Source: Luteimonas gilva (GTDB lineage Bacteria > Pseudomonadota > Gammaproteobacteria > Xanthomonadales > Xanthomonadaceae). Taken from it: 64,000 nt of DNA. This document shows positions 41,621 to 51,400 of the stretch, piece after piece. Within the stretch, counting starts at the first letter, position 1; each line of letters opens with the position of its first letter. The notes under the pieces were generated by a model. The model saw only the letters and a program-made list of their open reading frames with translations, ran no database searches and was not told where the DNA came from. The stretch is from assembly GCF_005239095.1 (NCBI RefSeq), contig NZ_SZUA01000003.1:310001-374000 (forward strand), read 5' to 3'. Made by a program: the position numbers and the translations under genes.

Positions 41621-42571
41621 TCAGAACTTCCAACTGGCGCGCCCGCCGAAAAAGCCGCTGGTCTGGCCGGTGACGGCGTCGTAGGTGGCCCGGCCGGTCA
41701 GTCCGATCGTGGCGCCGTCGACGCCTTTGTAGTTGAGCTGGCCTTCGCCGACGACGCTGGTGACCGTGTCGGCGTTGAAGTTGACGGTCCCCTTCGCGGT
41801 GCCGCTGAAGGTGTTGGAGAAGTCGTGGGTGAACTCGGCCGCGACGTTGCCGTCCTTGAAACCGTTCGAGTTGAAATTCGCGGCCGCGCTGGCGGTGAAC
41901 TTGTCCACGTCGGTGAAGTTCGTGCTGAAGTTGCCCGCCAAGCCGTAGGTCGGATCCGCAGGCGTGCCGAACGGCCCTGCCGTGAAATCCAGGCTCAGCG
42001 CGTTGATGCCGCCGATCGCGTTCGCGTCGGCCTTGTAGCCGAAATGCGCGGCCGCGGTGACGCTGGGCGGTTCGAGCCCCATCCTCGCCTGCAGGCTGGC
42101 ATCGAAAGCGCCCGTTTCGGTCACGCCGTTGTAGGCCAGGCCGGCATTCACCGAGATGTCGCCGAGCTTGGTGGCGTCGATGTTGGCGGCGTTGTAGCCG
42201 GTGATGCCGAAGGTCGGCGAGAACGCATTGACTTCTTGGATCGAAGGCGTCGCCGCAGCCGCAGCGACATCCGCGTAACTGAGGCCGGAAGGAATGCCGC
42301 CGAGCGAAGTCAGCGACGAAAAATCGAGCGTCGGCGTGGACACCTGCATCGCGCTGAGTTGGGACAGCGTGCTCGGCGACAGCGTCAGGTCGACCGGCGC
42401 AGGATTCACCTGCGTAAGGGAAGGCGTAGGCGCCGCACCGACGGCCTCGGCCGCATCGGACAGTTGCGCCTCGGTGGTTTCGTTGGCGGCCTGAGTGTCT
42501 TGCGAGTTCCCCGCGTTCTGGGCGGAGGAACTGCCGGAATTACCGGAGACGCCGGAACTGGGATCGGCCAT
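41621..42571 (-). CDS. Hypothetical repetitive beta-rich protein
   Basis: The 316-residue protein has a Ser/Gln/Asn/Ala-rich N-terminus without signal peptide (MADPSSGVSGNSGSSSAQNA) and no cysteine. From about residue 125 to the end it is made of alternating short strands (AGLAYNGVTETGAFDASLQA, AAANFNSNGFKDGNVAAEF, GRASWKF) as in outer-membrane or filament beta-structures, and it ends in Phe. No family is recognised. The lack of a signal peptide points to an alternative export route or a cytosolic particle. The intergenic region 42572-42714 before it shows no clear promoter. Confidence 0.65.
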   Translation of the reverse strand: MADPSSGVSGNSGSSSAQNAGNSQDTQAANETTEAQLSDAAEAVGAAPTPSLTQVNPAPVDLTLSPSTLSQLSAMQVSTPTLDFSSLTSLGGIPSGLSYADVAAAAATPSIQEVNAFSPTFGITGYNAANIDATKLGDISVNAGLAYNGVTETGAFDASLQARMGLEPPSVTAAAHFGYKADANAIGGINALSLDFTAGPFGTPADPTYGLAGNFSTNFTDVDKFTASAAANFNSNGFKDGNVAAEFTHDFSNTFSGTAKGTVNFNADTVTSVVGEGQLNYKGVDGATIGLTGRATYDAVTGQTSGFFGGRASWKF

Positions 42572-42714
42572 GAGAAACGCTCCTGGACGGAATGCGTCGC
42601 GAGCGCGGCCATTCCTCGGATGTAAACGTTTTCAGCGGCTGCAAACTAGCAGTTCTGTCTTGGCGTCGATACCTAGGACTAACCCCAGGAACAGGCCGAA
42701 CCGGTTTCGAACTA

Positions 42715-43824
42715 TCAGTCGAGCGGGATCTCTTCGCCTTCGACGAACACCTGCCGCACTTGAAGGTCGCGATCCAGCACCACCAGATCGGCCCAAGCGT
42801 CGGCTTGCAGCGTGCCGCGATCCTGCAATCCGAGGTATTCGGCCGGATAGCGCGACAAGCGGTCGGATGCGTCGGCCAAATCCAGCCCGATCGACACCAG
42901 GTTGCGCAGCGCCTGGTCCATGGTCAGCGCGCTGCCGGCCAGCGACGTGCCGTCCGCCAGCCGCACGCAGCCCAGGCATTTGCGCACCGACTGCGAGCCC
43001 AGCGCGTACACGCCGTCGGGCATGCCGGTGGCAGCGGTGGCGTCGGTGATGCAGTACAGCCGCGGAATCGCGCGCAGAGCGGCGCGGATCGCGCCGGGAT
43101 GCACGTGTTGCAGATCGGGAATCAGTTCCGCGTACTGCGCATGCGCCAGCGCCGCCGTGGCGATGCCGGGACGGTAATGATCGACGCCGGTCATGCCGTT
43201 GAACAGATGGGTGAAGCCGGCCGCGCCGGCGCGCAACGCCGCCACGCCGTCTTCGTAACTGCCGGCGCTGTGGCCGAGCTGCACGCGGATGCCCAGCGCG
43301 TTGAGCTGCGGGATCAATGCGGCGTGCTGGCCGATTTCCGGCGCCAGCGTAAGCACCTTGATCGGCGCCAATGCATGCAGGCGCTCGACTTGCGCCAGCG
43401 TGGCCTCGATCGCCAGCGGCGGCTGCGCGCCCAGGCGTTCGATGCTCAGATAAGGGCCTTCCAGATGCACGCCCAGGACGCGTGCCGTGCCGGGTTCGCG
43501 CGTGCCGATCGCTTCGGCCAGGCCGCGCAATGCGCGCACGATGTCGGCCTCGTGCGCGGTCATGGTCGTGCCGAGCAGGGCGGTGGTGCCGTGCCGCGCA
43601 TGCGTGCGCGCCACCGTGCGCGCGGCGTCGCCGCCTTCCATGATGTCCACGCCGGCGCCGCCGTGCACGTGCAGGTCGATGAAGCCGGGCAGGATCAGCG
43701 GTTCGTCCGCGTCGGCATCGTCTGCGCCGTCGTTCGCGGCGATCCGCCGCACGCGCCGGTCGAATTCGATGGCGCCGCGCACCCAGCCCGTTGCGGTCAG
43801 GATGCGGCCGCGCAGCGCGTTCAA
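42715..43824 (-). CDS. nagA: N-acetylglucosamine/galactosamine-6-phosphate deacetylase
   Basis: The 369-residue amidohydrolase has the metal-site motifs LPGFIDLHVHGGAG, VHLEGPYLS (Glu), LGHSAGSYEDG and FTHLFNGMTG, and the catalytic Asp in TDATAATGMPDG. It removes acetate from amino-sugar-6-phosphates in the cytoplasm. In this locus GalNAc-6-P is the likely substrate (AgaA role), because the neighbours are AgaS- and AgaZ-like. No ATG is available at the N-terminus. TTG at 43822-43824 overlaps the TGA of the DeoR gene (TTGA), so translation is probably coupled. The longer frame extending to 44214 overlaps the DeoR gene and is rejected. Confidence 0.9.
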   Translation of the reverse strand: MNALRGRILTATGWVRGAIEFDRRVRRIAANDGADDADADEPLILPGFIDLHVHGGAGVDIMEGGDAARTVARTHARHGTTALLGTTMTAHEADIVRALRGLAEAIGTREPGTARVLGVHLEGPYLSIERLGAQPPLAIEATLAQVERLHALAPIKVLTLAPEIGQHAALIPQLNALGIRVQLGHSAGSYEDGVAALRAGAAGFTHLFNGMTGVDHYRPGIATAALAHAQYAELIPDLQHVHPGAIRAALRAIPRLYCITDATAATGMPDGVYALGSQSVRKCLGCVRLADGTSLAGSALTMDQALRNLVSIGLDLADASDRLSRYPAEYLGLQDRGTLQADAWADLVVLDRDLQVRQVFVEGEEIPLD

Positions 43825-44597
43825 GCCGGCGTCTCGGCGACGATCACGTCGATGCCCAAGCGCTGCAGGCCCTCGCGGTACTCGGCGCTGATGCCGTCGT
43901 CGGTGATGATGGCGTGGATCTCGTCGAGCTTGGCGATGCGGTGCAGGCTGACCCGGCCGAACTTCGAGGCGTCGGTCAGCACCACGATCCGGCGCGAGCG
44001 CTCGACCATGCGGTGGTTGAGGCTGGCTTCCGCTTCTTGATGCGTGGTCAGGCCGAATTGCAGATCCAAGCCGTCCACGCCGAGGAACAGCGTGTCGAAG
44101 CCGTACGAATGGAGGCTGGCCTCGGCTTGGCTGCCGTGCAGCGACAGCGACGACGGATGCAGCACGCCGCCGGTGAGCAGCAGCTTCACGTGCGGCGCGC
44201 CGGCCAGCTCCCAAGCGATGTTCAGGCCGTTGGTCATCACCGTCAGGTCGCGATGCGCGCGCAGATGGCGCGCCAGCGCCATCGTGGTCGAACCCGAATC
44301 GATCAGGATGTTGTCGCCCGGCTTCACCAGCTGCGCCGCCAGCGCGCCGATGCGTTCCTTGCGCGGCAAGTTGAGCGCATCCTTTTCGCGGATGTCCTGT
44401 TCCTGCGGCGGCGTGCGCACCAAGCTGGCGCCGCCGTGATTGCGCGTGGCCAGGCCTTGCGATTCGATATGGGTGAGATCGGCGCGGATGGTCACCGAGG
44501 ACACGCCGAACCGTTCCGACAGCTCAGCGACCTGCACGTTGCCGTGCTCGACCAGCATTTGCATGATCTGTTGGCGGCGCTGGCGAGTGTTTCGCAT
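43821..44597 (-). CDS. DeoR family repressor of the amino-sugar operon (AgaR-like)
   Basis: The 258-residue protein has the DeoR N-terminal helix-turn-helix (RRQQIMQMLVEHGNVQVAEL then SERFGVSSVTIRADLTHIE) and the C-terminal sugar-phosphate sensor (DSGSTTMALARHL, then LFLGVDGLD). It most likely binds the palindromes between the operon and the TonB receptor gene and is released by an amino-sugar-phosphate, as AgaR is in E. coli (inference). The start ATG 44595-44597 gives the standard length; its SD is weak. The fourth gene of the operon, coupled to nagA. Confidence 0.88.
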   Translation of the reverse strand: MRNTRQRRQQIMQMLVEHGNVQVAELSERFGVSSVTIRADLTHIESQGLATRNHGGASLVRTPPQEQDIREKDALNLPRKERIGALAAQLVKPGDNILIDSGSTTMALARHLRAHRDLTVMTNGLNIAWELAGAPHVKLLLTGGVLHPSSLSLHGSQAEASLHSYGFDTLFLGVDGLDLQFGLTTHQEAEASLNHRMVERSRRIVVLTDASKFGRVSLHRIAKLDEIHAIITDDGISAEYREGLQRLGIDVIVAETPA

Positions 44598-44629
44598 GGG
44601 CGGTTCGGCCTGGAAAGGAAAGCCGAAGC

Positions 44630-45961
44630 TTAGCGTTTCGAAAGGATTTCGGCTGATGAAGTTTCGTTTTCGCCGCGTTTCCCGGCTCGGTTGTGGGCGC
44701 AGGCCCGGGCGTATTCGGCCAGACGGCCGAAGATCCGGTGCCGGACCAGCGCCAGCGGATCGGCCGGCCGGCCGTCGGCGACCGCGGCGAGCTGCTCGGG
44801 CATGAACTGGCTGAGCAGGATCGTCGGCGGCGGATGCCGCTGCAGGTTGCCGATCAGGCGCCGCACCGCCGCGTCCACTTCCGGTTCGCCCCAGTAGTAG
44901 CGGCAACGGTCGCTCAGCGCGTAACGGCGCAGCAGGCGCAGCGTCTGCTCGTCGCCGCGGTAGTGGTTCCGCCAATGCTGCGGACGTTCGACCATGCAGC
45001 GGTCGAGCGTTTCCACCAGATGCGATTGCTCGGCTTCCGGCAAAAGTTCGTGTTCGATCGACGCCAGCGCGAACAGCGCCTCGCGATAGGCGAAGGTCGC
45101 GGCCGGGCCGACTTTCAGGATCGCGAAATGGTCGCGCACCAAAGCATGCAACGAGACTTCGGTCTGGTAGTCAGTGGAATGCGCTTCGAACACGATGCGC
45201 GGTTGCGTTTCGATGAAGTCCGACAGCGCCGTCGCCGCCTGCGGATCGTAGCGGTGCACGTCGCTGTGGTCGAAATCGACGCCGGGCTGCACCACCATCG
45301 CGATCACGCGTTCCCACGCCGGCAACAGGTCCGGCGCCGAAAACGCTTCGCGATGCACCTGCAGCGTGCGCGCGGCCGCTTCCGGAGAGGTTACCGCCAA
45401 ACCGCCGGCCAGCGAGGCTTCGCCGCCCGGCACCGGCACTTCGGTGCCGATGACGTAGACCGGCGGCGGCAATCCCGCCTCGTTCGCGGTGCGTTCGGCG
45501 ATCCGCGCCAGTTCCGCCGAACGCGCGGCCACGGTCTCGTCGGGCAGCGGCGCGGGATCGTCGGCGCAGGACATGCTGCAGTCGAGGTGGATCTTGTGGA
45601 AGCCGGCGGCGACGTAAGCCGCGATCAAATCGCGCGCATGCGCCATCGCTTCGCCGCTCGGGCGCTTCTGCCACGCGTTCGGACCGAGATGGTCGCCGCC
45701 CAGGATTACGCGCTCGACGGGAAAATCGTGCGTTCGCGCCAAACGCAGAACGTAGTCGCGGAACTGCGCCGGAGTCATGCCGGTGTAGCCGCCGAACTGG
45801 TCGACCTGGTTGGACGTCGCTTCGATCAGCAGCGCCGTATCGTACTTGCGAGCCACGTCCATCGCGGCCAGCAGCACCTGCTCGTTGCTGCAGCAGACGC
45901 TGTACAGGCCGACGTTCTCGCCGCGGCGGTGCGCGGCGATCAGGGATTGGACGGCGGACAC
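44630..45961 (-). CDS. agaZ: GatZ/KbaZ/AgaZ-type protein of tagatose phosphate metabolism
   Basis: The 443-residue protein starts HRRGENVGLYSVCCSNEQVL and contains LIEATSNQVDQFGGYTGMTP, GGDHLGPNAWQ and HLDCSMSCADDP, the conserved blocks of the GatZ/KbaZ family. These were first described as non-catalytic subunits of tagatose-1,6-bisphosphate aldolase. In proteobacterial GalNAc loci the AgaZ members have been reported as tagatose-6-phosphate kinases. Either role places it after AgaS in GalNAc catabolism. Start is GTG 45959-45961. The catalytic aldolase subunit (KbaY/AgaY) is not in the window. Confidence 0.88.
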   Translation of the reverse strand: MSAVQSLIAAHRRGENVGLYSVCCSNEQVLLAAMDVARKYDTALLIEATSNQVDQFGGYTGMTPAQFRDYVLRLARTHDFPVERVILGGDHLGPNAWQKRPSGEAMAHARDLIAAYVAAGFHKIHLDCSMSCADDPAPLPDETVAARSAELARIAERTANEAGLPPPVYVIGTEVPVPGGEASLAGGLAVTSPEAAARTLQVHREAFSAPDLLPAWERVIAMVVQPGVDFDHSDVHRYDPQAATALSDFIETQPRIVFEAHSTDYQTEVSLHALVRDHFAILKVGPAATFAYREALFALASIEHELLPEAEQSHLVETLDRCMVERPQHWRNHYRGDEQTLRLLRRYALSDRCRYYWGEPEVDAAVRRLIGNLQRHPPPTILLSQFMPEQLAAVADGRPADPLALVRHRIFGRLAEYARACAHNRAGKRGENETSSAEILSKR

Positions 45962-45977
45962 GTTCGGTCGATCTCCG

Positions 45978-46934
45978 TTACGGGGCGGAAAGGGAAGCGA
46001 GGCTGCGCTGGCGCGCCAGCAATGCGGCGCCGCGCGCTCCGCCGGCGTCGCCGAACTTCGGCGGCAGGATCGGCGGCACGCGCACGCCTTCGAACAGATG
46101 CGTGGCCACCGCGGCGGGGAGATCGCGGTACAGCGCTTCGAATTTCGACAACCCGCCGCCGAGCACGATCACGTGCGGATCCAGCGCCAGCACCAGTCCG
46201 GCCAACCCGTAGCCGAGCAAGTCGCGATGGATTTCCAGCGCGCGCTGCGCGACGGCGTCGCCCGCCTGCGCTCGCGTCGCGATCGCGCTCGCGTCGACGA
46301 ATTCGCCGCCCAGATGCCGATGGATCGTCGCCAAGCCGCTGCCGGAAGCGTAGCGCTCCATGCAGCCGCGCAGGCCGCAGGCGCAGTCCAGCACGGGCAA
46401 ACCGTGGCGCGCCAACAATGTGGCCGGCACCGACCAATGGCCCCATTCGCCGGCGATGCCGTTGCCGCCGGCGATCAGGCGGCCATCGACGCAGTAACCG
46501 CCGCCGGCGCCGGTGCCGACGATGGCGCCGAACATGCTGGCATAGCCTTCCGCCGCGCCGCCGTGCGCTTCGGACAAAGCGAAGCATTGGCAGTCGTTGC
46601 CCAGGTGCAGCGGATGCGGTAATCGCAGTTGCAGGTCGCGTCCGACTTCCCGGCCGGTCAGTGCCGGCACGTTGGAACTGAGTTGGCGGCCGCTGACGGC
46701 ATCGCGCACGCCCGGCAGGCCTAGGCCGATGCCTGCGCAAACGTCGCCGAGTTCTTCGTCCGCCGCGCGCACGATGTCCGCGATCGCTTGCAGGAAGGCG
46801 TCGTAGTCGCGCGTCGGCGTGTCGACTCGGCGCCGATAGCGGACCTCGAAGCCGCCGTCGCAGGCCACCAATTCGATCTTGGTGCCGCCGATGTCGACGC
46901 CGTACCAGCGCTGCGCGGACGCGGCTTCAGCCAT
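45978..46934 (-). CDS. ROK family amino-sugar kinase (N-acetylgalactosamine/glucosamine kinase)
   Basis: The 318-residue protein has the ATP-site DIGGTKIELV (phosphate 1 loop), the sugar-binding GNDCQCFALSE and GEWGHW segments, and the ROK zinc cluster CACGLRGCMERYASG. It phosphorylates an N-acetylhexosamine at C6 in the cytoplasm. In context, GalNAc is the likely substrate (AgaK role), making PTS uptake unnecessary. The start overlaps the end of the agaS gene by eight bases; 16 bp separate it from the agaZ gene. NagK-type specificity for GlcNAc is the alternative. Confidence 0.9.
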   Translation of the reverse strand: MAEAASAQRWYGVDIGGTKIELVACDGGFEVRYRRRVDTPTRDYDAFLQAIADIVRAADEELGDVCAGIGLGLPGVRDAVSGRQLSSNVPALTGREVGRDLQLRLPHPLHLGNDCQCFALSEAHGGAAEGYASMFGAIVGTGAGGGYCVDGRLIAGGNGIAGEWGHWSVPATLLARHGLPVLDCACGLRGCMERYASGSGLATIHRHLGGEFVDASAIATRAQAGDAVAQRALEIHRDLLGYGLAGLVLALDPHVIVLGGGLSKFEALYRDLPAAVATHLFEGVRVPPILPPKFGDAGGARGAALLARQRSLASLSAP

Positions 46935-48084
46935 AGTGGATGACTACGCCTTGCACGACGCGGTGCAAGGTGCCGTCCGGGAACGGATTGTCGGGCGTCA
47001 AACCCTGCGCGAGCGAGCGCAGCAAGGCGTAACCCTGCGGCGCGATCAGCCACAACGGGGCGAGCCAAGGATCGGGCATCGCCGGCACCGCCAACGCGAA
47101 CTCCGCCGGCTCGCCGTCTTTCGCTTGCGGCCCGATCGACAGCACTCGGCCGGCGATGCCGTCGCGGCGCAATTCGACCAGCAGATCCTGTTCGTAACGG
47201 CGCGCCAAGGGTTGCGCGCTGCGCAGCATCACGACCAGCGTGTCGGCGTCGAGCAGGCATTTGGGACCGTGGCGGAAACCCAGCGGCGTGTTCGCCAACG
47301 CGACGACGCGGCCGGCGGTGAGTTCCAACAACTTCAGCGCGCACTCGCGCGCCAAGCCTTCGTAAGGGCCGCTGCCCAGAAAGATCACCCGCGAATACGG
47401 CGTTTGCGCCAGCGCCGCGACGGGCGCTTCCCAATCCGCCAACGCGCGCTCGCCGAGCTGCGCCAGCGTCCGCAAGCGATGCAGCCGTTGCGGCCAAGCC
47501 AGTTCGCTGTCGAACGCGGCGAGCGCGGCCAACAGCATGCAGGTAAGGCTGCTGGTCATGGCGAAGGCGCGGTCGCAGCTCGCCGGCGGCATCAACAAAG
47601 TGAAGGTGTCTTCGCGGCCCTTGCCGCGCCGCGCGAGTTCGCCGTCGCCGTTGCAAGTGATGTCGAGGAAACGCGTTCGCGCGACGCGCTCGCGCACCAG
47701 TTCTACCGCGGCCACGCTTTCCGGGCTGGAACCGCTGCGGCCGAACGACACCAGCAAGGTCGGGCGGTCGCGCTGCAGATACAGCGCCGGATGGGTGAGC
47801 AGGCTGGTGGTGTGCACCGCGCGCATTTCCGCCGGCCACTGCGCATTGAGGTGGTCGGCGACCATTTCGGCGATGAAGCCGGAGCTGCCGGCGCCGCTGA
47901 AGATCACCCGATGTTCGGGCTTGCGCAGCCAGTCGCCGAGGAAAACGTCGAGACGACCGCGCACATCCTCCAGAACATCCGCCAATTCGCCCCACAGCGC
48001 GGGCTGTTGGGCGATCTCTTCGGCGGTATCGCTGCGTCCGAAGTCTTGCCAGGCGGAAGGAGCGGGGAGTGGGGTGGCTTGCAT
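46927..48084 (-). CDS. agaS: SIS-domain amino-sugar-phosphate deaminase/isomerase
   Basis: The 385-residue protein has two SIS domains (IFSGAGSSGFIAEMVADHLN and VSFGRSGSSPESVAA in the first; VIFLGSGPYEGLARECALKLLE in the second) and the helix PLGFRHGPK, as in AgaS and the isomerase half of GlmS. AgaS converts galactosamine-6-phosphate to tagatose-6-phosphate and ammonia. It is the first gene of the minus-strand operon agaS, ROK kinase, agaZ, deoR, nagA, and its promoter must lie in the operator-rich gap 48085-48400. Confidence 0.9.
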   Translation of the reverse strand: MQATPLPAPSAWQDFGRSDTAEEIAQQPALWGELADVLEDVRGRLDVFLGDWLRKPEHRVIFSGAGSSGFIAEMVADHLNAQWPAEMRAVHTTSLLTHPALYLQRDRPTLLVSFGRSGSSPESVAAVELVRERVARTRFLDITCNGDGELARRGKGREDTFTLLMPPASCDRAFAMTSSLTCMLLAALAAFDSELAWPQRLHRLRTLAQLGERALADWEAPVAALAQTPYSRVIFLGSGPYEGLARECALKLLELTAGRVVALANTPLGFRHGPKCLLDADTLVVMLRSAQPLARRYEQDLLVELRRDGIAGRVLSIGPQAKDGEPAEFALAVPAMPDPWLAPLWLIAPQGYALLRSLAQGLTPDNPFPDGTLHRVVQGVVIHYG

Positions 48085-48117
48085 GCGAGGTTCCGGTGGG
48101 CCCGAACACGATCCGTA

Positions 48118-48150
48118 TTTTCTTTCGAAATGTCAAATATAGAAAGAAAA
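48118..48150. promoter_or_regulatory. Candidate DeoR/AgaR-type operator 1
   Basis: TTTTCTTTC (48118-48126) and GAAAGAAAA (48142-48150) are perfect 9-bp inverted arms with a 15-bp spacer, 34 bp upstream of the agaS start. On the minus strand TTGACA at 48131-48136 lies in the spacer and may be part of the operon promoter. Confidence 0.55.
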
Positions 48151-48165
48151 AAATAAGTTTCAGAT

Positions 48166-48191
48166 AAAACATTCACGATAACGAATGTTTT
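48166..48191. promoter_or_regulatory. Candidate operator 2, perfect 26-bp palindrome
   Basis: AAAACATTC and GAATGTTTT are 9-bp arms with the 8-bp spacer ACGATAAC. It sits midway between the divergent agaS and TonB-receptor genes and has no T-tract or coding neighbour that would make it a terminator. Confidence 0.6.
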
Positions 48192-48200
48192 GCAGCGCAC

Positions 48201-48276
48201 AATCTTTCGTTTATAACAGAAAACTTGTCTTTTTCTTTCAAATTTATTGACACATCGAAAAAGACTGCCCTAGAGT
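48201..48276 (+). promoter_or_regulatory. Promoter and TTTC-rich operator of the TonB receptor gene
   Basis: TTGACA at 48247-48252 is followed by TAGAGT at 48271-48276 (18-bp spacer). Just upstream are TTTCGTTT (48205-48212) and TTTTTCTTTC (48230-48239). E. coli AgaR sites are known to have a T-rich TTTCRTTT core, so these are reasonable repressor sites overlapping the promoter. The leader to the ATG is about 120 nt, with no other feature seen. Confidence 0.5.
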
Positions 48277-48400
48277 CGGTCGGGAGGGCTTCGATTCCTG
48301 TTCTTGGAGCTGAAGCGAAAGGAAGCCGAGCACGAACGCCTCCCGGCGCCTGCGGGCCGTACCCGCACCGACCTTCTGCAAATCTAACCGAGGAATCACG

Positions 48401-51400
48401 ATGGGGAACCGCCGCTTTTCGCTCCGGCCGCAGGCCATGGCGCCTGCGATTTCGATGGCGCTGGGTTTGGGCCTGTTGACGGGAGGATTCAGTACGATCG
48501 CCTCGGCGCAGTCCAACGCGACACCTCCTGCCGACGATAAGCAGGACGACGCCAAGGTCACCGAGCTGCAGAGCGTCACGGTGACCGGTTCCAACATCAA
48601 GCGCACCGACGCCGAGACATCCTCGCCACTGCAGATCGTGACCGCCAAGGACATCGAGAACATGGGCGCGCGCACCCTGCTGCAGGTGCTCGACAACCTC
48701 CCGGCCGCGCGCCCGGCGCAGGTCGATTCCAAATCGCTGTTCACCGGTTCGGACGGCGCCTCGCAGGCCAACCTGCGCGGCCTCGGTGCGCAGGGCACCT
48801 TGGTGCTGTTGAACGGCCGCCGCCTGTCGTACTACGGCGCGCCGGCGGGCTTCCAGACCCAGTTCGTCAACATCGATGCGATTCCCGCCGCGGCGATCGA
48901 ACGGATGGAAGTGTTGACCGACGGCGCCTCGGCCGTATACGGCACCGACGCGATCGCCGGCGTGATCAACGTCATCACCAAGAATTCGTACCAGGGCCTG
49001 GAAGTCAGCGGCACCTACGACATCGCGCGGCGCTTCGATTCCTATGGCGAAAAGCAGGCCAGCATCACCGGCGGCTTCGGCGATCTGGGCAAGGACCGCT
49101 ACAACGTATATGCCTCGGTCAACCTGTACAAGCGCGACGGCATCCCGGACAGCGAGTGGTACGACAAGAACCCGGCGCAGTTCTACGTCAACAATCCGAG
49201 CTATATCCCCAACCTCCGTCTCGGCACCGGCAGCGCGCCCGGCGCGTTCAACCCCGGCTATTACTTCGCCTTCGATCCGGCGACCAACGCGCGCCGGGAC
49301 GAAGCTGCGCCGGGTTGCAACAACGTGCTCCAGGTGGCCAGCGGCACGCGCTGCATCTGGGAGACGTGGATGAACCGCGAAATCAACGGCGGCGCGAACT
49401 CCGAGCGCATGACCGCCTACGTCAATGCGCATTTCCTGATCGGGGAAAGCACCGAAGCGTTCGCCGAGGCGACCTATACCGACATCGACCTGCGCGCCAA
49501 CGGCGGCACGCCGCGCGCGTACGGCACCACCACCGGCAATCCGCAGAGCTGGTTCTCGCGCAATACCGGCAACAACGTCAACCAGTTCCTGACTCCGTGG
49601 CTCGGCCCGAACAACGAGTACAACCACGCCAGCCCCCAACTGAAAGCGCTGATGGGCGGCGTGGTCGGCCTGAGCTACCTGTTGCAGGACGTGGGCGGCG
49701 ATCACTTCGGCCAACGCAATACCGACCAGAGCTATCGCGCGCTGGCCGGCCTGCGCGGCTATTTCGGCGACTGGAGCTGGGAAACCGCGCTCGCCACCGC
49801 CGGCGCCCACTCGGTCACTTACCAGACCACCAACGTCAACATCGACGGCTTCACCCGGGCGTTCGGCCCGTTCACCATCGATCCGGGCACCGGCCGCGTG
49901 ATCATCTCCGACCACCCCGCGTACAAGTTCGGCGAGATCAGCGAGGCCAACGCGGCGCTGCTGCGCGAGGCGTTCCCGACCTTCGACATCCATTCGTGGA
50001 CGCGCCTGCACACCCTGGACGGCAAGGTCGAAGGCCCGTTGTTCGAACTGCCGGCGGGCGAAGCGCGCGCGGCGTTCGGATTCAACGTCAGCCGCGAAAC
50101 CTTCTTCACGCCGGGCAACGAAGACGCGGCCAACGGCAAGATCACCCAGCAGGGCGGTTCGTGGTTCGACGGCAAGCGCACCACGTATGCGCTGTTCGCC
50201 GAAACGGTGGTGCCGCTTACCGAGAAGCTGGAGCTGGACGCGGCCCTGCGCGTGGACAAGTACCCGAACTTCAGCGCGAACGTCGCGCCGAAGATCGGCC
50301 TGAAGTACCAGGCGCTGCCGGAGCTGGTGTTGCGCGGCACGTATTCGGAAGGATTCCGCGCGCCCAGCTTGGCCGAATCCGGCACCGGCGGCGTGTATGC
50401 GCAGATCGGCGGTTACCGGGACGAAACGCGTTGCGCCGAAACCAACGCGATCGCCAACCTGCTGCGGCAATCGAGCCGCCCGGGCGACGTGGACCTCGGC
50501 GATGCGCTGTTCAACTCCGACTGCAGCCGCAACGTGGCGCGCATGACCCAGCCGAACCCGGACCTGAGGCCGGAGAAGGCGAAGATCGCGACCCTGGGCT
50601 TCGTGTTCGAGCCGGCCAAGTGGCTGTCGGTGTCGGCGGACTGGTGGTTCGTGTACCGCCGCAACGAAATCGTCGCGCCGGACTACAGCAATCCGGAAGA
50701 GATCATCGCGATGACCCGCTTCCCGATCACCGAAACCGATCTCGCCAACCAGGCCGCGTTGGCCGACATGTGCAATGACCCCGCCAGCGGCGTGAGCTGC
50801 CCTACCACTTTGCCGATCTATTCGACCGGCAACGTCGCCAGCGTCATCGGCCAGTACAAGAACCGAGGCCGCACCCTGGTCGACGGCTTCGACGTGGATG
50901 CGCGCAGCCGCTTCGACCTGGGCGAATGGGGCCGCATGAATATCGGCGTGGCCGCGACCATCGCGCGCCGCAACATGTACAACTCCGACGACGGCACCGG
51001 CTGGTACTACGGCAACTTCATCGGTTACTACAACAATCCGCGCTTGCGGGCCACGTTCAACGCGGACTGGAGCTACAAGAATTGGGACACCGGCTTCTAC
51101 ATCAACTACGTCGGCAAGACCAAGTGGGCCTACGATCAGATCGATGCCGTGGACAACAACCCGGACACCTGCACCGGCAGTTTTATCGCGGTGGCGCCAG
51201 GCCAGTGCGAGGGCGCGCCGTCGTGGTGGACGGCGAACCTCAGCGTGAACTGGAAGCCGATCGAGAAGCTGACCGTGGGCTTGACCGTGAAGAATCTGTT
51301 CAACCGCCTGCCGTTCTACGACCCGAACGACTGGATGAACTTCCCGGGCTACACCAACAACTTCGGACGTATTTACAGCGTGACCGCGACCTACAAGTTC

